From Clostridiales bacterium (lineage in GTDB: Bacteria; Bacillota; Clostridia; Christensenellales; Aristaeellaceae), in NCBI GenBank assembly GCA_015056205.1, contig SVGS01000021.1:1-63790 (forward strand): 63,790 nt of DNA, in the 5' to 3' direction. Shown here piece by piece: positions 35,825 through 45,422 of the stretch. Position 1 is the first letter of the stretch. Every line of letters starts with the position of its first letter. The translations under genes were made by a program, and so were the position numbers. Below the pieces are notes generated by a model, which did no database searches, was not told the DNA's origin, and worked only from the letters and a program-made list of their open reading frames with translations.

Positions 35825-37312
35825 TCAGCGTTCGTCCGCGCTGCCGTTATGCTTCAGTACACGCTGCAGGGTAGCTCTCATATCGGGAATATCCAGCGGT
35901 TTCGCGATATGCCCGTTCATCCCGACCTCCGCGGCTTTCCTGATATCCTCCTGGAACGCGTTGGCTGTCATGGCGATAATCGGAATGCCGGCAAGTTCCT
36001 TGTCGGGAAGGCCGCGGATGGCTTGTGTCGCCGTGTACCCATCCATCACCGGCATCTGGATATCCATCAGGATCACATCATAGTAACCCGGTTTGGACGC
36101 CGCCGTCATTTCCAGGGCAATCTGACCGTTTTCCGCCGTTTCGATCCGGAATCCTTCCTGTTCCAGTAGCATCTGCGCGATTTCCATATTGATGCTGTTG
36201 TCTTCGACCAGCAGCGCGCGCATGCCTTCAAATGAAACTTCATTCTCTCCGCCGGAAGGAGTTTTCTCTCCGGGTTCCGTCAGAGGGAAATCAACGGTAA
36301 TGGTAAACTCCGTTCCTTTGCCTTTTTCCGTCTGGACAGAGATCTCACCGCCCATCAGGTCGACAATGTTCTTGGTAATGGCCAGGCCCAGTCCGGTTCC
36401 CTGGATCCTGCTGACTGTCGAGGTTCGTTCGCGCTCGAAGGGAATAAACAGGCGCTCCGCGAATTCCCGGCTCATCCCGATACCCGTGTCTTTGACGCGG
36501 AATTCATACCTGCCGGTCTCCCCTTCCGCTGAAAGCTCTTTCAGCTGAAGGGATACGCTGCCGTTTTCTTCCGTAAATTTCCCCGCGTTGCACAGCAGAT
36601 TCATCAGCACGCGGTCCAGCATCACCCGGTCGCTCAGCACCCATTTGTGCGTAATCACGCAGGATACGGAGAAGTTGATTTTCCTGGCTTCCAGCTGTAC
36701 CCTGACCAGATTGCACACTTCCCGGATGCAGTCCTCCAGATTGACGCAGGCCGGCTCGAGGCTGAATTTCCCGCTTTCAATGCGGCTCATATCCAGCACG
36801 TCGTTCACGATCTCCAGAAGCTGCCGGCCGGCCATTTCAATCTTGTCAATATACTCGTCTTTTTCCTCATAGGCTGCCCCCTCGCGTTTGGCCAGCGAGG
36901 TGTATCCGATGATCGCGTTCAGCGGCGTCCGAATGTCATGGGACATGTTGGACAGGAAAAAGGTTTTCGCTTTGCTGGCCGCTTCAGCGGCGGACAGCTT
37001 TACCTCAAGCTGCTCATTCTGCTGAATCATGTCAAAGACGCGCCGGATGAGAAGGAGCATGACAAACACGAAAATACTCCCGCCGAAGAGGATGCCCGCC
37101 ATAACGAGATCCGGCTTTCCGAAAAGGCCGACAACCAGATAACCGATAAAAAACATCACCAGCAGCCAGATCGGAAGATAGAGGAACTTTTGTTCCTGAT
37201 CCCAGTTTCCGTGTTTCCGGACGTCCCTGGAAAAGCAGATATAGCCGTATATATTGTATGCCATCAGCGCGCTGCCGGCATAGATCATCAGATAGAGGAG
37301 CACGTCCTTCAT
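35825..37312 (-). CDS. Hybrid sensor histidine kinase with C-terminal receiver
   Basis: About 495 residues from an ATG that follows AGGAGG by five bases; the longer upstream frame is not used. Three membrane segments (about 1-27, 44-65, 70-90), no large outer domain, a coiled coil, HisKA with SHDIRTPLNAIIGY (His about 125), HATPase blocks (LLCNAGKFTEE, DTGIGMS, GTGLGLAITK) and a receiver with VEDNSINME, Asp in VILMDIQMPVMDG and Lys in IAKPLD. No separate regulator gene is adjacent; output may go through an HPt protein elsewhere. Confidence 0.88.
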   Translation of the reverse strand: MKDVLLYLMIYAGSALMAYNIYGYICFSRDVRKHGNWDQEQKFLYLPIWLLVMFFIGYLVVGLFGKPDLVMAGILFGGSIFVFVMLLLIRRVFDMIQQNEQLEVKLSAAEAASKAKTFFLSNMSHDIRTPLNAIIGYTSLAKREGAAYEEKDEYIDKIEMAGRQLLEIVNDVLDMSRIESGKFSLEPACVNLEDCIREVCNLVRVQLEARKINFSVSCVITHKWVLSDRVMLDRVLMNLLCNAGKFTEENGSVSLQLKELSAEGETGRYEFRVKDTGIGMSREFAERLFIPFERERTSTVSRIQGTGLGLAITKNIVDLMGGEISVQTEKGKGTEFTITVDFPLTEPGEKTPSGGENEVSFEGMRALLVEDNSINMEIAQMLLEQEGFRIETAENGQIALEMTAASKPGYYDVILMDIQMPVMDGYTATQAIRGLPDKELAGIPIIAMTANAFQEDIRKAAEVGMNGHIAKPLDIPDMRATLQRVLKHNGSADER

Positions 37313-37402
37313 ATTGCCTCCTGTTCCGGGGCGGTCCTCCGGCCCCGGTTCATGCCTGCCTGTTTTTCCCCGTCCGCTCTCAAATCCTACCACATTTAGC
37401 AG

Positions 37403-37430
37403 AAAAAGGAAAGGCATTCCGCCTTTCCTT
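37403..37430 (-). terminator. Terminator downstream of tcdA-like gene
   Basis: On the minus strand AAGGAAAGGC-GGAAT-GCCTTTCCTT is followed by TTTCT: a 10-bp stem (plus 37406-37430) between the TcdA stop and the hybrid kinase start. Confidence 0.7.
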
Positions 37431-37480
37431 AGGGCCGTTCATTCACCTGTCCGGAAGCTGCCGCGGTAATACGGCTCAGA

Positions 37481-38242
37481 TCAGCGGGCGGATGCCGCCG
37501 TCAGGTCTTTAATGACTTCACCGGCGATAATCAGGCCGGCCACCGAAGGAACAAACGATGTGGAACCCGGAATGTCCCGCCGGACCGTGCATTTCCGGGT
37601 ACCGGGCGGACAAACGCAGTGGCTGCGGCAGCTGATGGCCGGATCTTCCAGCGGCCGGATCGGCTGCTCCGTGGAATAAACAACTTTCAGTTTTTTGATT
37701 CCCCGTTTGCGGCATTCGCTCCGGATAACCCGGGCTAACGGGCAGACGGAAGTCTGATAGATATCCGCCACTCTGAAAGCGGTCGGATCGGTCTTGTTTC
37801 CCGCTCCCATGGAGCAGATGATGGGCGTCCCGGCAGCTTTCGCCGCTTCAATCAGCGCCAGCTTTCCCGTGACCGTATCGATCGCGTCAATGACATAATC
37901 GTACTGCGTAAAATCAAACTGATCCCGGGTGTCCGGCAGATAAAACGTTTTGTACTTATACACGATGCATTCCGGGTTGATCTCATGCACCCGTTCCTCC
38001 GCCGCGTCCACCTTGTACCGCCCGATGGTTTTCCGGGTGGCGTGAAGCTGACGGTTCAGGTTTGTCAGGCAGACCCGGTCGTCATCGATCAGGTCCAGCG
38101 TACCGATTCCGGAGCGCGTCAGCGCCTCCACCGCATACCCCCCTACCCCGCCGATTCCGAAGACGGCGACCCGGCTCTTCCGCAGCCTTTCCATCGCCTC
38201 CGGTCCAAAAAGAAGCTGGGTTCTGGCGAACTGATTCAACAT
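37481..38242 (-). CDS. tcdA: tRNA threonylcarbamoyladenosine dehydratase
   Basis: About 253 residues from the ATG at 38242 (GAGGAA upstream). ThiF/E1-like fold: VAVFGIGGVGGYAVEAL nucleotide loop, DLIDDDRVCLTNLNRQ, YVIDAIDTVTGK, the Cys-rich CVCPPGTRKC region and PSVAGLIIAGEV at the end. TcdA (CsdL) converts t6A at position 37 of tRNAs to the cyclic form, using ATP. It is a single-gene unit flanked by terminators on both sides. Confidence 0.88.
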   Translation of the reverse strand: MLNQFARTQLLFGPEAMERLRKSRVAVFGIGGVGGYAVEALTRSGIGTLDLIDDDRVCLTNLNRQLHATRKTIGRYKVDAAEERVHEINPECIVYKYKTFYLPDTRDQFDFTQYDYVIDAIDTVTGKLALIEAAKAAGTPIICSMGAGNKTDPTAFRVADIYQTSVCPLARVIRSECRKRGIKKLKVVYSTEQPIRPLEDPAISCRSHCVCPPGTRKCTVRRDIPGSTSFVPSVAGLIIAGEVIKDLTAASAR

Positions 38243-38278
38243 GGATAATTCCTCGTCTTCTGTTTTCTCAAAACCGGA

Positions 38279-38318
38279 CGGCCCTCTCCCAATGGGAACA
38301 TACCGTTCCCAAGGGCCG
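38279..38318 (-). terminator. Two-tier hairpin after the beta-helix gene
   Basis: Outer stem CGGCCCT/AGGGCCG (38279-38285 and 38312-38318) and inner stem GGGAAC/GTTCCC (38294-38299 and 38305-38310), just past the stop of the 38327-40258 gene; the minus strand then reads TTTTGAG. It ends that transcript ahead of tcdA. Confidence 0.6.
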
Positions 38319-38326
38319 CCCGGCAT

Positions 38327-40258
38327 TTATTTCCGGAGCGGGAATACCAAATCGGGAGTCCAGTCCGCGAAAGGACCCGGCATGACGTGATCCGCCGTTC
38401 TTTCTTCCCCGCTGAGATCACACAGGACAACGTCCGCCGCGGGGACAGCTTTCACCGCCATCGGGTCGCAGATCAGCTGCAGCCGGCGAAGCTGCGGTCT
38501 GAGACCGGCGGGAGCGTCTTTGGCGATCCGGAATGAGACGGTTCCCTGTTCCTCGTCCAGGCCAATGTCGAACCAGGCGTTCTGCCCGTTGAGGTCGAAA
38601 CCGTAGAACTCCTGCCAGGCCGGGAGATTCAGGCAGGCCTCCGGTTCCGGATACATGACCCGCAGATAGCCGCCCTGCATCCGGACGTACAGATTGCCGT
38701 CCGCCTCGTTATCCCGGGTCGGGAAGTCGATGGCCGCCTCGCCGCAGGCATAGAAAATATTGTTGAAAATCTTTGCCGCCCGGGAGGTTCCGCCGCGCTC
38801 CATTCCGTGCATCCGGAATCCCACCGGTTTGGCGTAATACCCGCTGTGGCGGCAGCGGCCGATCAGGTTATGGGCGATCACCAGCCGGTCCGTGCCCTCG
38901 CCGTAAACCGCGTAGCCGTTCACTGCCTCCGTTTCCCGCAGCTTATACCAGCCGGAGGAGCCCGGCTCCTGCGGAATCTTTGAAGCATCGAAGCGGCCTT
39001 CCACATTCCAGATAATGTTGTTGTCGATCAGATTCACCCCGTCCCGGGTACACTCGATGAAGATCGCTTCCCGCTGCTCGATTCCGTTCAGGAACAGATT
39101 CCCCGTGATCCGGTTGTTCTCGTTCCCGCAGTCCAGCCACAGATGATCCGCGCGGAAGGTGTTACGGAACACGTTGCGGCGGATCAGCGCGTTCACGCTG
39201 TTGTGCAGCTTGATCGCGCCCGCTTCCCAGGAAAGCTCCATCTTCTGCCAGCCGGTGCCCTCGATCAGGTTGTCCTCGATGAGCATCTCCTCCGCGAACA
39301 TGCCGGCAATCCCGCACACGCCCGCGTCGCGGATCCGGCAGTTCCGGATGACGCTGTAACCGATGACCTCATCCTCCCGGTGCGTGTGATGCCAGCATTC
39401 GTTGCCGACATCAATGGCGACCCCGTTGGACCAGTTGATCTCGCAGTCCTCAATGATCCAGTGATGACCGCGGTAGGCGGAGACGGCGCCGCGCTGCGGC
39501 ACCGGCGCGCCGGTGGCCGCGTGTTCGAAGGTGATTCCTTTGACGCGGATATAGTTCAGGAAAGGCTTATCCGGCGCGAAGCACTGTTCCCGTACCGTCA
39601 CCTCGATCCGGTGCTCCGCCGGATCCGCGTCACCCGCCAGGCGGAAATGCACCTTCTGACCGTTGGCTTCCACCCAGTAGGTGTTGTCCCGCTGCCCCAT
39701 CAGGTAGTACAGCGGCACCTGGGTCAGCGGCTTTCCGTCGCAGAACACGCAGCCGCGCCGGTTCAGGTAGGTCGTCATATCCGTCTTGTCGTATTCGATA
39801 AACAGCCGGTCGTGGAGAATATTCACCGCGCAGAAAGGGTTATAGCCCCGGAACAGATCCGGATCCAGGTCATACTCCCAGATGCGCACGCTTTCCGGAT
39901 CCGTCCCGCGGAGCGACCATCCCTCGCTGGGAATAAATCGCGTGACCTCCTCCGAAGCCCGGACCGTTACGTTCCCGTCGCCATAGGCCTCATAGGAAAC
40001 CGGATGCGCGGGATCCGTGCCGCCGCGGGCCGGCTTAACACACTCCCGGTACAGTCCGGCATGAATCCGGACCCGGGTGCCCGGCCCCGCCTTCGCCGCC
40101 GCCTGTCCGATGGTTCGGAAAGGCGCCGCTTCACTGCCGTCGCCGTCGTCCGGTCCGTCCGGGCTGACAAACAGCTCCTGTTCCCAGACCGGCTCCGCTT
40201 CCCAGAAATTGTAACTGCTCCCGTCCGGCAGAATAGCCGACAAATCCCGCTGTACCAT
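38327..40258 (-). CDS. Right-handed parallel beta-helix protein, probable carbohydrate-active enzyme
   Basis: About 643 residues; the ATG at 40258 has GAGAGGAG upstream. The start ELFVSPDGPDDGDGSEAAPFRTIGQA is the classic DUF1565-type opening, followed by repeated short strand-turn units (IIEDCEINW, SVIRNCRIRDAG, LIEDNLIEGTG, LIRRNVFRNT, RITGNLFLNG) that form the helix. Pectate lyases and several GH families share this fold. A GH141-like role is possible but unproven. It lacks a signal peptide, so it would act inside the cell on imported oligosaccharides. Confidence 0.75.
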   Translation of the reverse strand: MVQRDLSAILPDGSSYNFWEAEPVWEQELFVSPDGPDDGDGSEAAPFRTIGQAAAKAGPGTRVRIHAGLYRECVKPARGGTDPAHPVSYEAYGDGNVTVRASEEVTRFIPSEGWSLRGTDPESVRIWEYDLDPDLFRGYNPFCAVNILHDRLFIEYDKTDMTTYLNRRGCVFCDGKPLTQVPLYYLMGQRDNTYWVEANGQKVHFRLAGDADPAEHRIEVTVREQCFAPDKPFLNYIRVKGITFEHAATGAPVPQRGAVSAYRGHHWIIEDCEINWSNGVAIDVGNECWHHTHREDEVIGYSVIRNCRIRDAGVCGIAGMFAEEMLIEDNLIEGTGWQKMELSWEAGAIKLHNSVNALIRRNVFRNTFRADHLWLDCGNENNRITGNLFLNGIEQREAIFIECTRDGVNLIDNNIIWNVEGRFDASKIPQEPGSSGWYKLRETEAVNGYAVYGEGTDRLVIAHNLIGRCRHSGYYAKPVGFRMHGMERGGTSRAAKIFNNIFYACGEAAIDFPTRDNEADGNLYVRMQGGYLRVMYPEPEACLNLPAWQEFYGFDLNGQNAWFDIGLDEEQGTVSFRIAKDAPAGLRPQLRRLQLICDPMAVKAVPAADVVLCDLSGEERTADHVMPGPFADWTPDLVFPLRK

Positions 40259-40483
40259 ACGCTTTTCTCCTCTCTCCGTTTTCTTGTTCCCGGTCATACG
40301 GGACGCTTTCATCTATTTCTTTGATCTTCGAAAAAAATTTCATTCCTTTCTTCTTTAATAAACCCTTTGGTCATTTGCCGCCCGGATCATGGTATAAAGG
40401 GAGCGCCGGATCCGAAAGGGTGCTGAGCAGTTCTTTCCGGAAGTACGATCCCTGAAACGCGAAAGGCGAAAAGGAGCGGGCAA

Positions 40484-40663
40484 ATGAAAACAGTAGTGAT
40501 TACCGGATCTTCCAGAGGCTTTGGTTTCTGCCTGGCCAGGGAATTCAGGCGTATGGGCTGCAACGTTGTGATTTCGGCTGTGAACGGGGAAACCCTCAGG
40601 AAGGCCGAGGCCGAACTGAAAAACGCCGGGCCCTGGGACGCCGCGCCTTCGGCCGCTTTCTGA
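40484..40663 (+). pseudogene. Truncated short-chain dehydrogenase (N-terminal fragment)
   Basis: A 59-codon frame after GAAAAGGAGC. The start MKTVVITGSSRGFGFCLARE is the Rossmann TGxxxGxG cofactor loop of SDR enzymes, followed by FRRMGCNVVISAVNGETLRKAEAEL. It stops where a 250-residue enzyme should continue, so the NNAG, Ser-Tyr-Lys catalytic parts are lost. The intact ribosome site suggests recent loss. The flanking gaps (40259-40483 and 40664-40732) hold nothing else that I recognise. Confidence 0.75.
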
Positions 40664-40732
40664 CCGCGGGCTTCAGAAAGCGGGATTTCTTCGCTTAATT
40701 TACACTTGTACCGTTTCCGCGAATCTGTAAAG

Positions 40733-43700
40733 TTATTCCGGCTTCTCCTCGTCCGCTTTGATTCTGTGCGTCTTACCGTCGCTTCCGAGATAGGTATTTT
40801 CGGCGGCATCCGGTTTCAGCTTTCCGGATGAAATCATGCCGACCACGATTTTGGCAATCTCAGGATCGAACTGGGTCCCGGCGCAGCGTTCAAACTCTCC
40901 GATAATCACTTCCAGGGAAAACGGTTTTTTATAGACCCGCTTGGACGCCATGGCATCGAAGCAGTCTGCGCAGCAGATAATTCTGGCTACCAGCGGAATA
41001 TTTTCGCCTTTCAGGCCTTCGGGATAGCCGGAACCGTCATATTTCTCGTGATGGGATTTTGCGCCCTCAATGATCTGCGGAATCGTTGAAATGCCTTTCA
41101 GAATTTCGGCTCCGCGGGTCGTATGGCTCTTCATGATCTTGAATTCATCGTCGTCCAGTCTTCCGGGCTTGTTCAGAATGCGGTCGGGAATCGCGATCTT
41201 TCCGATATCGTGCAGCAGGGCAATATAGTAGATATTTTCAACCTCATCCGGCTCCATGCCCATATTCTCGGCAATCTGCCTGGAATAGAGGCCGACACGG
41301 AGGGAGTGGCCGTTCGTATATTCATCCTTGGCGTCAATGGTCCGGGCAATCGCCTGGAGGGATTCCAGCGTAATGCTCTTGTATTCCATCTGTCGCTTCA
41401 AAGACTGCCTGGTTTTATAGCGAATGATCAGGAACGAGATCAGGAACACCACCAGGCCCGCAAGCACAATGACGATCGCCCAGAACCACCAGTGTTCATT
41501 AAAGTGTTTTTCCTTCTCCAGGTGGATCAGAATCCGGTTGGACTCCAGGCCGTATTCGTCTACGACGTAGTAATGGAAATCGTAACTCCCGCCGGGAAGG
41601 TTTGTATAGTAAATACTCCGGTTCTCGTCCGTATAGCTCATATAGTCGCTGTCCACGCCGTCCAGCTTGTAATAGGACGTGAAACCGCTGTTCGGCCGGA
41701 ATCCGAAAACGGAAAGGTTGAAGGCCACACGGGATACATTCTGTCCCAGACTGATCTGATCCCCGTAATGATGGATCCCATCGAGATCGACGGAGGAGAC
41801 GGCGATCTTGACCGGAAGATGGTCTTCGCTTACCATCACCGGCTCGTAGACATAAATGCCGTTGGTGGACTGGAGATAATACTTCATCTCCGCTTCGTCA
41901 TAGTACCCGGAAGTGTTGGCAATGATCGGCTGCAATCCGTTGATCGCGTCGTAGGATTCGTAATCGGTCAGGCTGTCGCCTTCCAGCGAATCGGTAATAT
42001 AGAGCTGAGTCTGGCTCCCGATGACATATTTGTACATGGGTTCGCCGTTGATATCGTTGTATCTGATCTTCGCGAGCTCAACGATGGAGCCCTTCACATA
42101 CGGAATCGCGATCTCTTCGGAAACTCCGTCCTCTTTACCGGGAAAGGTTCTGAACAGCCGGCTGTTCAGCGTGTAATAAAGAGCGTCCCCATCCACAAGA
42201 AATTTCAGCCGGTTTCCCGTAACGCTCTTTTCCGTCGGAATCTCTGTCACCGTGGTGAAATCATCATCAACGACGAACAGGCCCTTGGTCTGGTCATACA
42301 GGATCTTTCCATCCTTTGTCTTGTTGATATACAGAACGTTGGAGCCCGTATTGATCACAGAAAAAGTCTCGCCGTCAAAGCGCATGATTCCTCTGGAATA
42401 ACCGATAATCAGCGCGTCGTCAAAGCTTCGCATCGAACGGGCTTTATCCGTCAGCGCGATATCCGGGTCGTTGACAAGATTTCCCAGATGCGTGCTGATA
42501 TAATCATAATCATAGATCACGACCTGTTCCGTTTCCGGGTCATATTCCACCAGGCCAATGTTGGTGATGGCAAAATAGACCTTGTTTCTGAATATTTCGA
42601 CGTCTTTCGGGGAAAAGATGAACGAATAGCTGCCGTCTCCCCCCGCCTGGCCTTCCGCCGTCCTGCGTTCGGCATATTCGTCGATGGTCTTCATCAGGAC
42701 GTTGTCCGGCAGAATGACCTTGCGGGTCAGGTCGTACAGATAGATCCTGTTGGAACAGACAATATACAGAATGTCTCCGTACCGTTCCACCGCGTAAACA
42801 TTCCTGTCGTACGCGGGCGGTTCATTCAGGGAGTGCCAGATCGGATCGTCATACAGCAGCTCGCTCAGGGCGTTCCGGGTAATAATGGAAACGCCAGAAG
42901 TACCGATAAAATGCGAGGCCACCCAGAGGTTTCCCTGATAGTCGATCATCAGGTCCATCAGCTGACTTTTGTTGTCCAGATCCCCTGCCAGGGTTGTAAC
43001 CGGTTCACCCGTGCTGAAATCAATGCAGTAGATGCCGTCTTTCTCGCAGGCGGCAAACAGGATCTGATCCTCTTCGGAGTACAGGAGCTTATTCACCTGG
43101 TCCGGGACGGTGATTTCACTGAGGAAGGTTCCGTTTTTCATGTCATACCGGTAAATGACTCCGGAATCTTCCGCGAGATACAGGGTGGTTCCGTAAGAAT
43201 ACAGCTCCAGGAGTCTTGAATTCTGGAGGATTTCTTTTCCGTCCTGATCATAAACTCCTTCATCCGTCTGGTAATAATATCTGCCCGTCGCGTCCCCGGG
43301 CGCGAAATCGCGGATGGCTTTCCCCTGCGTTCCCGGAATAACGCTTTCCGTACCGGCGGCGAGATCATAAACGATTCCGCCGTTTTCCCGGGTGCAGATA
43401 TACAAAAGGTCACTCTTTGCGTCCAGTTCGATATTGGTAATAAATCCATCCACCGCGGTCAGCGGTTCGAAATGATCGTTCCTGTAAACGTAAACATGGT
43501 CGGATGTGGCGACATACAGCGCGTTGCCTTTATTCGCCAGGGCGATCACATTGATAATGTTGTATTCCTGACCGTTGTACTGAAAGTTCTTATATGTCAC
43601 GAATTCCTTGGAATCGTACCGCGTCAGCCCGGAATACTGGGCAATCCAGACGTATCCGTCATCCGTCTCGCACAGAGCTTCCGCGCCGGAAACCTCAAGG

Positions 43701-43819
43701 TTTACGGGAATCTCTGTCTTGTTGCTCATATAGGATGCCCGGGCTGTCTGCCCGCAGACAAAAAAAGCGGCAAACACAATCAGGCAGGTCAGCATCCATT
43801 GCAAAAATCGCTTTTTCAT
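40733..43819 (-). CDS. Propeller-type transmembrane receptor with cytoplasmic HD-GYP domain
   Basis: About 1028 residues. A signal/anchor lies at 5-28. Residues about 35-650 are repeats with WIAQYSGLTRYD-like two-component-propeller blades; about 660-745 is a Y_Y_Y domain (YYKLDGVDSDYMSYTDENRS, LPGGSYDFHYYVVD). A membrane segment follows (WWFWAIVIVLAGLVVFLISF), then HD-GYP from about 810 with NGHSLRVGLYS, LLHDIGKIAIPD and HHEKYDGSGYP all intact. It should sense an outside ligand and hydrolyse c-di-GMP. A GTG at 43828 is an alternative start; AGGG suits the ATG at 43819. The 260-base gap at 43820-44079 has no clear gene. Confidence 0.88.
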   Translation of the reverse strand: MKKRFLQWMLTCLIVFAAFFVCGQTARASYMSNKTEIPVNLEVSGAEALCETDDGYVWIAQYSGLTRYDSKEFVTYKNFQYNGQEYNIINVIALANKGNALYVATSDHVYVYRNDHFEPLTAVDGFITNIELDAKSDLLYICTRENGGIVYDLAAGTESVIPGTQGKAIRDFAPGDATGRYYYQTDEGVYDQDGKEILQNSRLLELYSYGTTLYLAEDSGVIYRYDMKNGTFLSEITVPDQVNKLLYSEEDQILFAACEKDGIYCIDFSTGEPVTTLAGDLDNKSQLMDLMIDYQGNLWVASHFIGTSGVSIITRNALSELLYDDPIWHSLNEPPAYDRNVYAVERYGDILYIVCSNRIYLYDLTRKVILPDNVLMKTIDEYAERRTAEGQAGGDGSYSFIFSPKDVEIFRNKVYFAITNIGLVEYDPETEQVVIYDYDYISTHLGNLVNDPDIALTDKARSMRSFDDALIIGYSRGIMRFDGETFSVINTGSNVLYINKTKDGKILYDQTKGLFVVDDDFTTVTEIPTEKSVTGNRLKFLVDGDALYYTLNSRLFRTFPGKEDGVSEEIAIPYVKGSIVELAKIRYNDINGEPMYKYVIGSQTQLYITDSLEGDSLTDYESYDAINGLQPIIANTSGYYDEAEMKYYLQSTNGIYVYEPVMVSEDHLPVKIAVSSVDLDGIHHYGDQISLGQNVSRVAFNLSVFGFRPNSGFTSYYKLDGVDSDYMSYTDENRSIYYTNLPGGSYDFHYYVVDEYGLESNRILIHLEKEKHFNEHWWFWAIVIVLAGLVVFLISFLIIRYKTRQSLKRQMEYKSITLESLQAIARTIDAKDEYTNGHSLRVGLYSRQIAENMGMEPDEVENIYYIALLHDIGKIAIPDRILNKPGRLDDDEFKIMKSHTTRGAEILKGISTIPQIIEGAKSHHEKYDGSGYPEGLKGENIPLVARIICCADCFDAMASKRVYKKPFSLEVIIGEFERCAGTQFDPEIAKIVVGMISSGKLKPDAAENTYLGSDGKTHRIKADEEKPE

Positions 43820-44079
43820 ACTTATCACCCTGCCCCTCAGGGCTCTTTCCCCTCTGTGGTGCGGCTGTGCCGCCGGGTATCCGAACCGGCAGATCCGATT
43901 CGTTTATAAACCCCTGTCATAATACAACAGAATGCCAAAAAAAGAAATAAGCTTTTTATCCGGCAGGCGGACAACGCACAGAAAAAACGAGGGGAACCGA
44001 TTCGCCGGCGTATACCCGGCGCGCAGGGACTCTCCTTTATTCCGTCAGTGCGGTTATCAATCGCTGCCAGGTGTCAGCT

Positions 44080-45213
44080 TCAGTCGTAAAGCTCTTTCCA
44101 GGCTTTTTGCAGGCTTTCAATAATGGGCAGATGCTGGGGACAGGCCGCCTCGCACGCGCCGCAGGCAATGCAGTTGCCGGCGCCGCTTCCCTTCTCGTTG
44201 ATCTGGCGAAGATTCCAGTTCTCTTTGGGATCGGTATCATACAGCGACACGCTGTTCCACACAGAAAACACGCCGGGGATATCCACTCCGTTGGGACAGG
44301 GCATGCAGTAACGGCACCCGGTGCAGCCGATCCTGGTACGGCTCAGGTACGCTTCACGCACATCCTCCATGAGCTTTAATTCCTCTTCGCTCATGATATT
44401 CGGTTCCACCGTATCAAAAATGCGCAGGTTTTCATCGATCTGTTCCGCTTCATTGCAGCCGGACAGCACCACCGACACTTCGGGATGGTTGCACAGCCAG
44501 CGGAAAGCCCATTCCACAGGGGACCGCTTCACCGGATAAGCGTCGTAGAGCGATTGTACGTTGACGGGCGCTTTGGAAAGCCTTCCGCCCAGCAGTCCTT
44601 CCATGATGACCACAGGAATGCCCTTGCTGCCGGCCAGCTTCAGCCCCTTCGTACCCGCCTGATTGTTGATATCCATGAAGTTGTACTGAATCTGCACCAT
44701 GTCCCAGTCCCAATCGTTCAGGATAAATTCAAAATCCTCATAGGGTCCATGGAAGGAGAAGCACTTGTACCGGATCTTTCCGGCTTTTTTCATGTCGTCA
44801 AAAAATTCCGGCGCGCCGATGGATTTGAAATATTCCCATTTTTCCCTGTTGATGCCGTGCATCAGATAAAAGTCGATATGATCCGTTTGCAGCTTTTTCA
44901 GTTCACTCTCCAGCAGAGCTTCCATTTCCGCCCGGTTATGCACGTATTCCGCCGGCATTTTGGTGGCGATCGTCACCCGCTCACGGTATCCGTCTCTGAG
45001 GGCCTTGCCCAGCACGATTTCAGAGGTCTTGTCCAGATACACATAAGCGGTGTCCAGATAGGTGACGCCCCCGTCAATGGCCCGGCGGATCAGGGAAACG
45101 GCCTTTTGTTCATCAATAACGCTGTCTCCGGAGGCCGCGCCGTTAAAGCGCATGCAGCCCAGGCCGAAGGCGGAGGCCTGAATGCCCAGTTTCCCCATAG
45201 GTCTGTACTTCAT
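44080..45213 (-). CDS. Aldo/keto reductase with C-terminal 4Fe-4S ferredoxin domain
   Basis: 377 residues. Residues 1-280 are an AKR barrel: FGLGCMRF, YLDTAYVYLDKTSE (Asp-Tyr), VTIATKMP (Lys), FYLMHGIN (His). The C-terminal 100 residues carry CTGCRYCMPCPNGVDIP and CIACGACEAACPQHLP, typical of clostridial AKRs that take electrons from ferredoxin or bind two clusters. Substrate unknown. A TATAAT box (plus 45286-45291) lies about 75 bases upstream of the ATG. Single-gene unit. Confidence 0.9.
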   Translation of the reverse strand: MKYRPMGKLGIQASAFGLGCMRFNGAASGDSVIDEQKAVSLIRRAIDGGVTYLDTAYVYLDKTSEIVLGKALRDGYRERVTIATKMPAEYVHNRAEMEALLESELKKLQTDHIDFYLMHGINREKWEYFKSIGAPEFFDDMKKAGKIRYKCFSFHGPYEDFEFILNDWDWDMVQIQYNFMDINNQAGTKGLKLAGSKGIPVVIMEGLLGGRLSKAPVNVQSLYDAYPVKRSPVEWAFRWLCNHPEVSVVLSGCNEAEQIDENLRIFDTVEPNIMSEEELKLMEDVREAYLSRTRIGCTGCRYCMPCPNGVDIPGVFSVWNSVSLYDTDPKENWNLRQINEKGSGAGNCIACGACEAACPQHLPIIESLQKAWKELYD

Positions 45214-45422
45214 TGAACATCCTCTCCTTCATCTTTTAATCATTCGTTGAAATATACTTTCGTCCTCACATACCAGCTTAATAATATTATACAGGAAAAA
45301 GCCGTAAATTTCCTCTCTTTTTTTATACCTCACTATTCTTTTTTGAAATGATCTGACAGGGCAATCGCATAAATTTACAAATCAGCCCGCTGATCGGGGA
45401 AACAGGTTTTGTGATACCGGTT

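Noticed and set aside
41123..43219. 698-codon plus-strand frame opposite the propeller-HD-GYP gene
   Set aside because: No start signal, and the protein is a mirrored shadow of the receptor gene.
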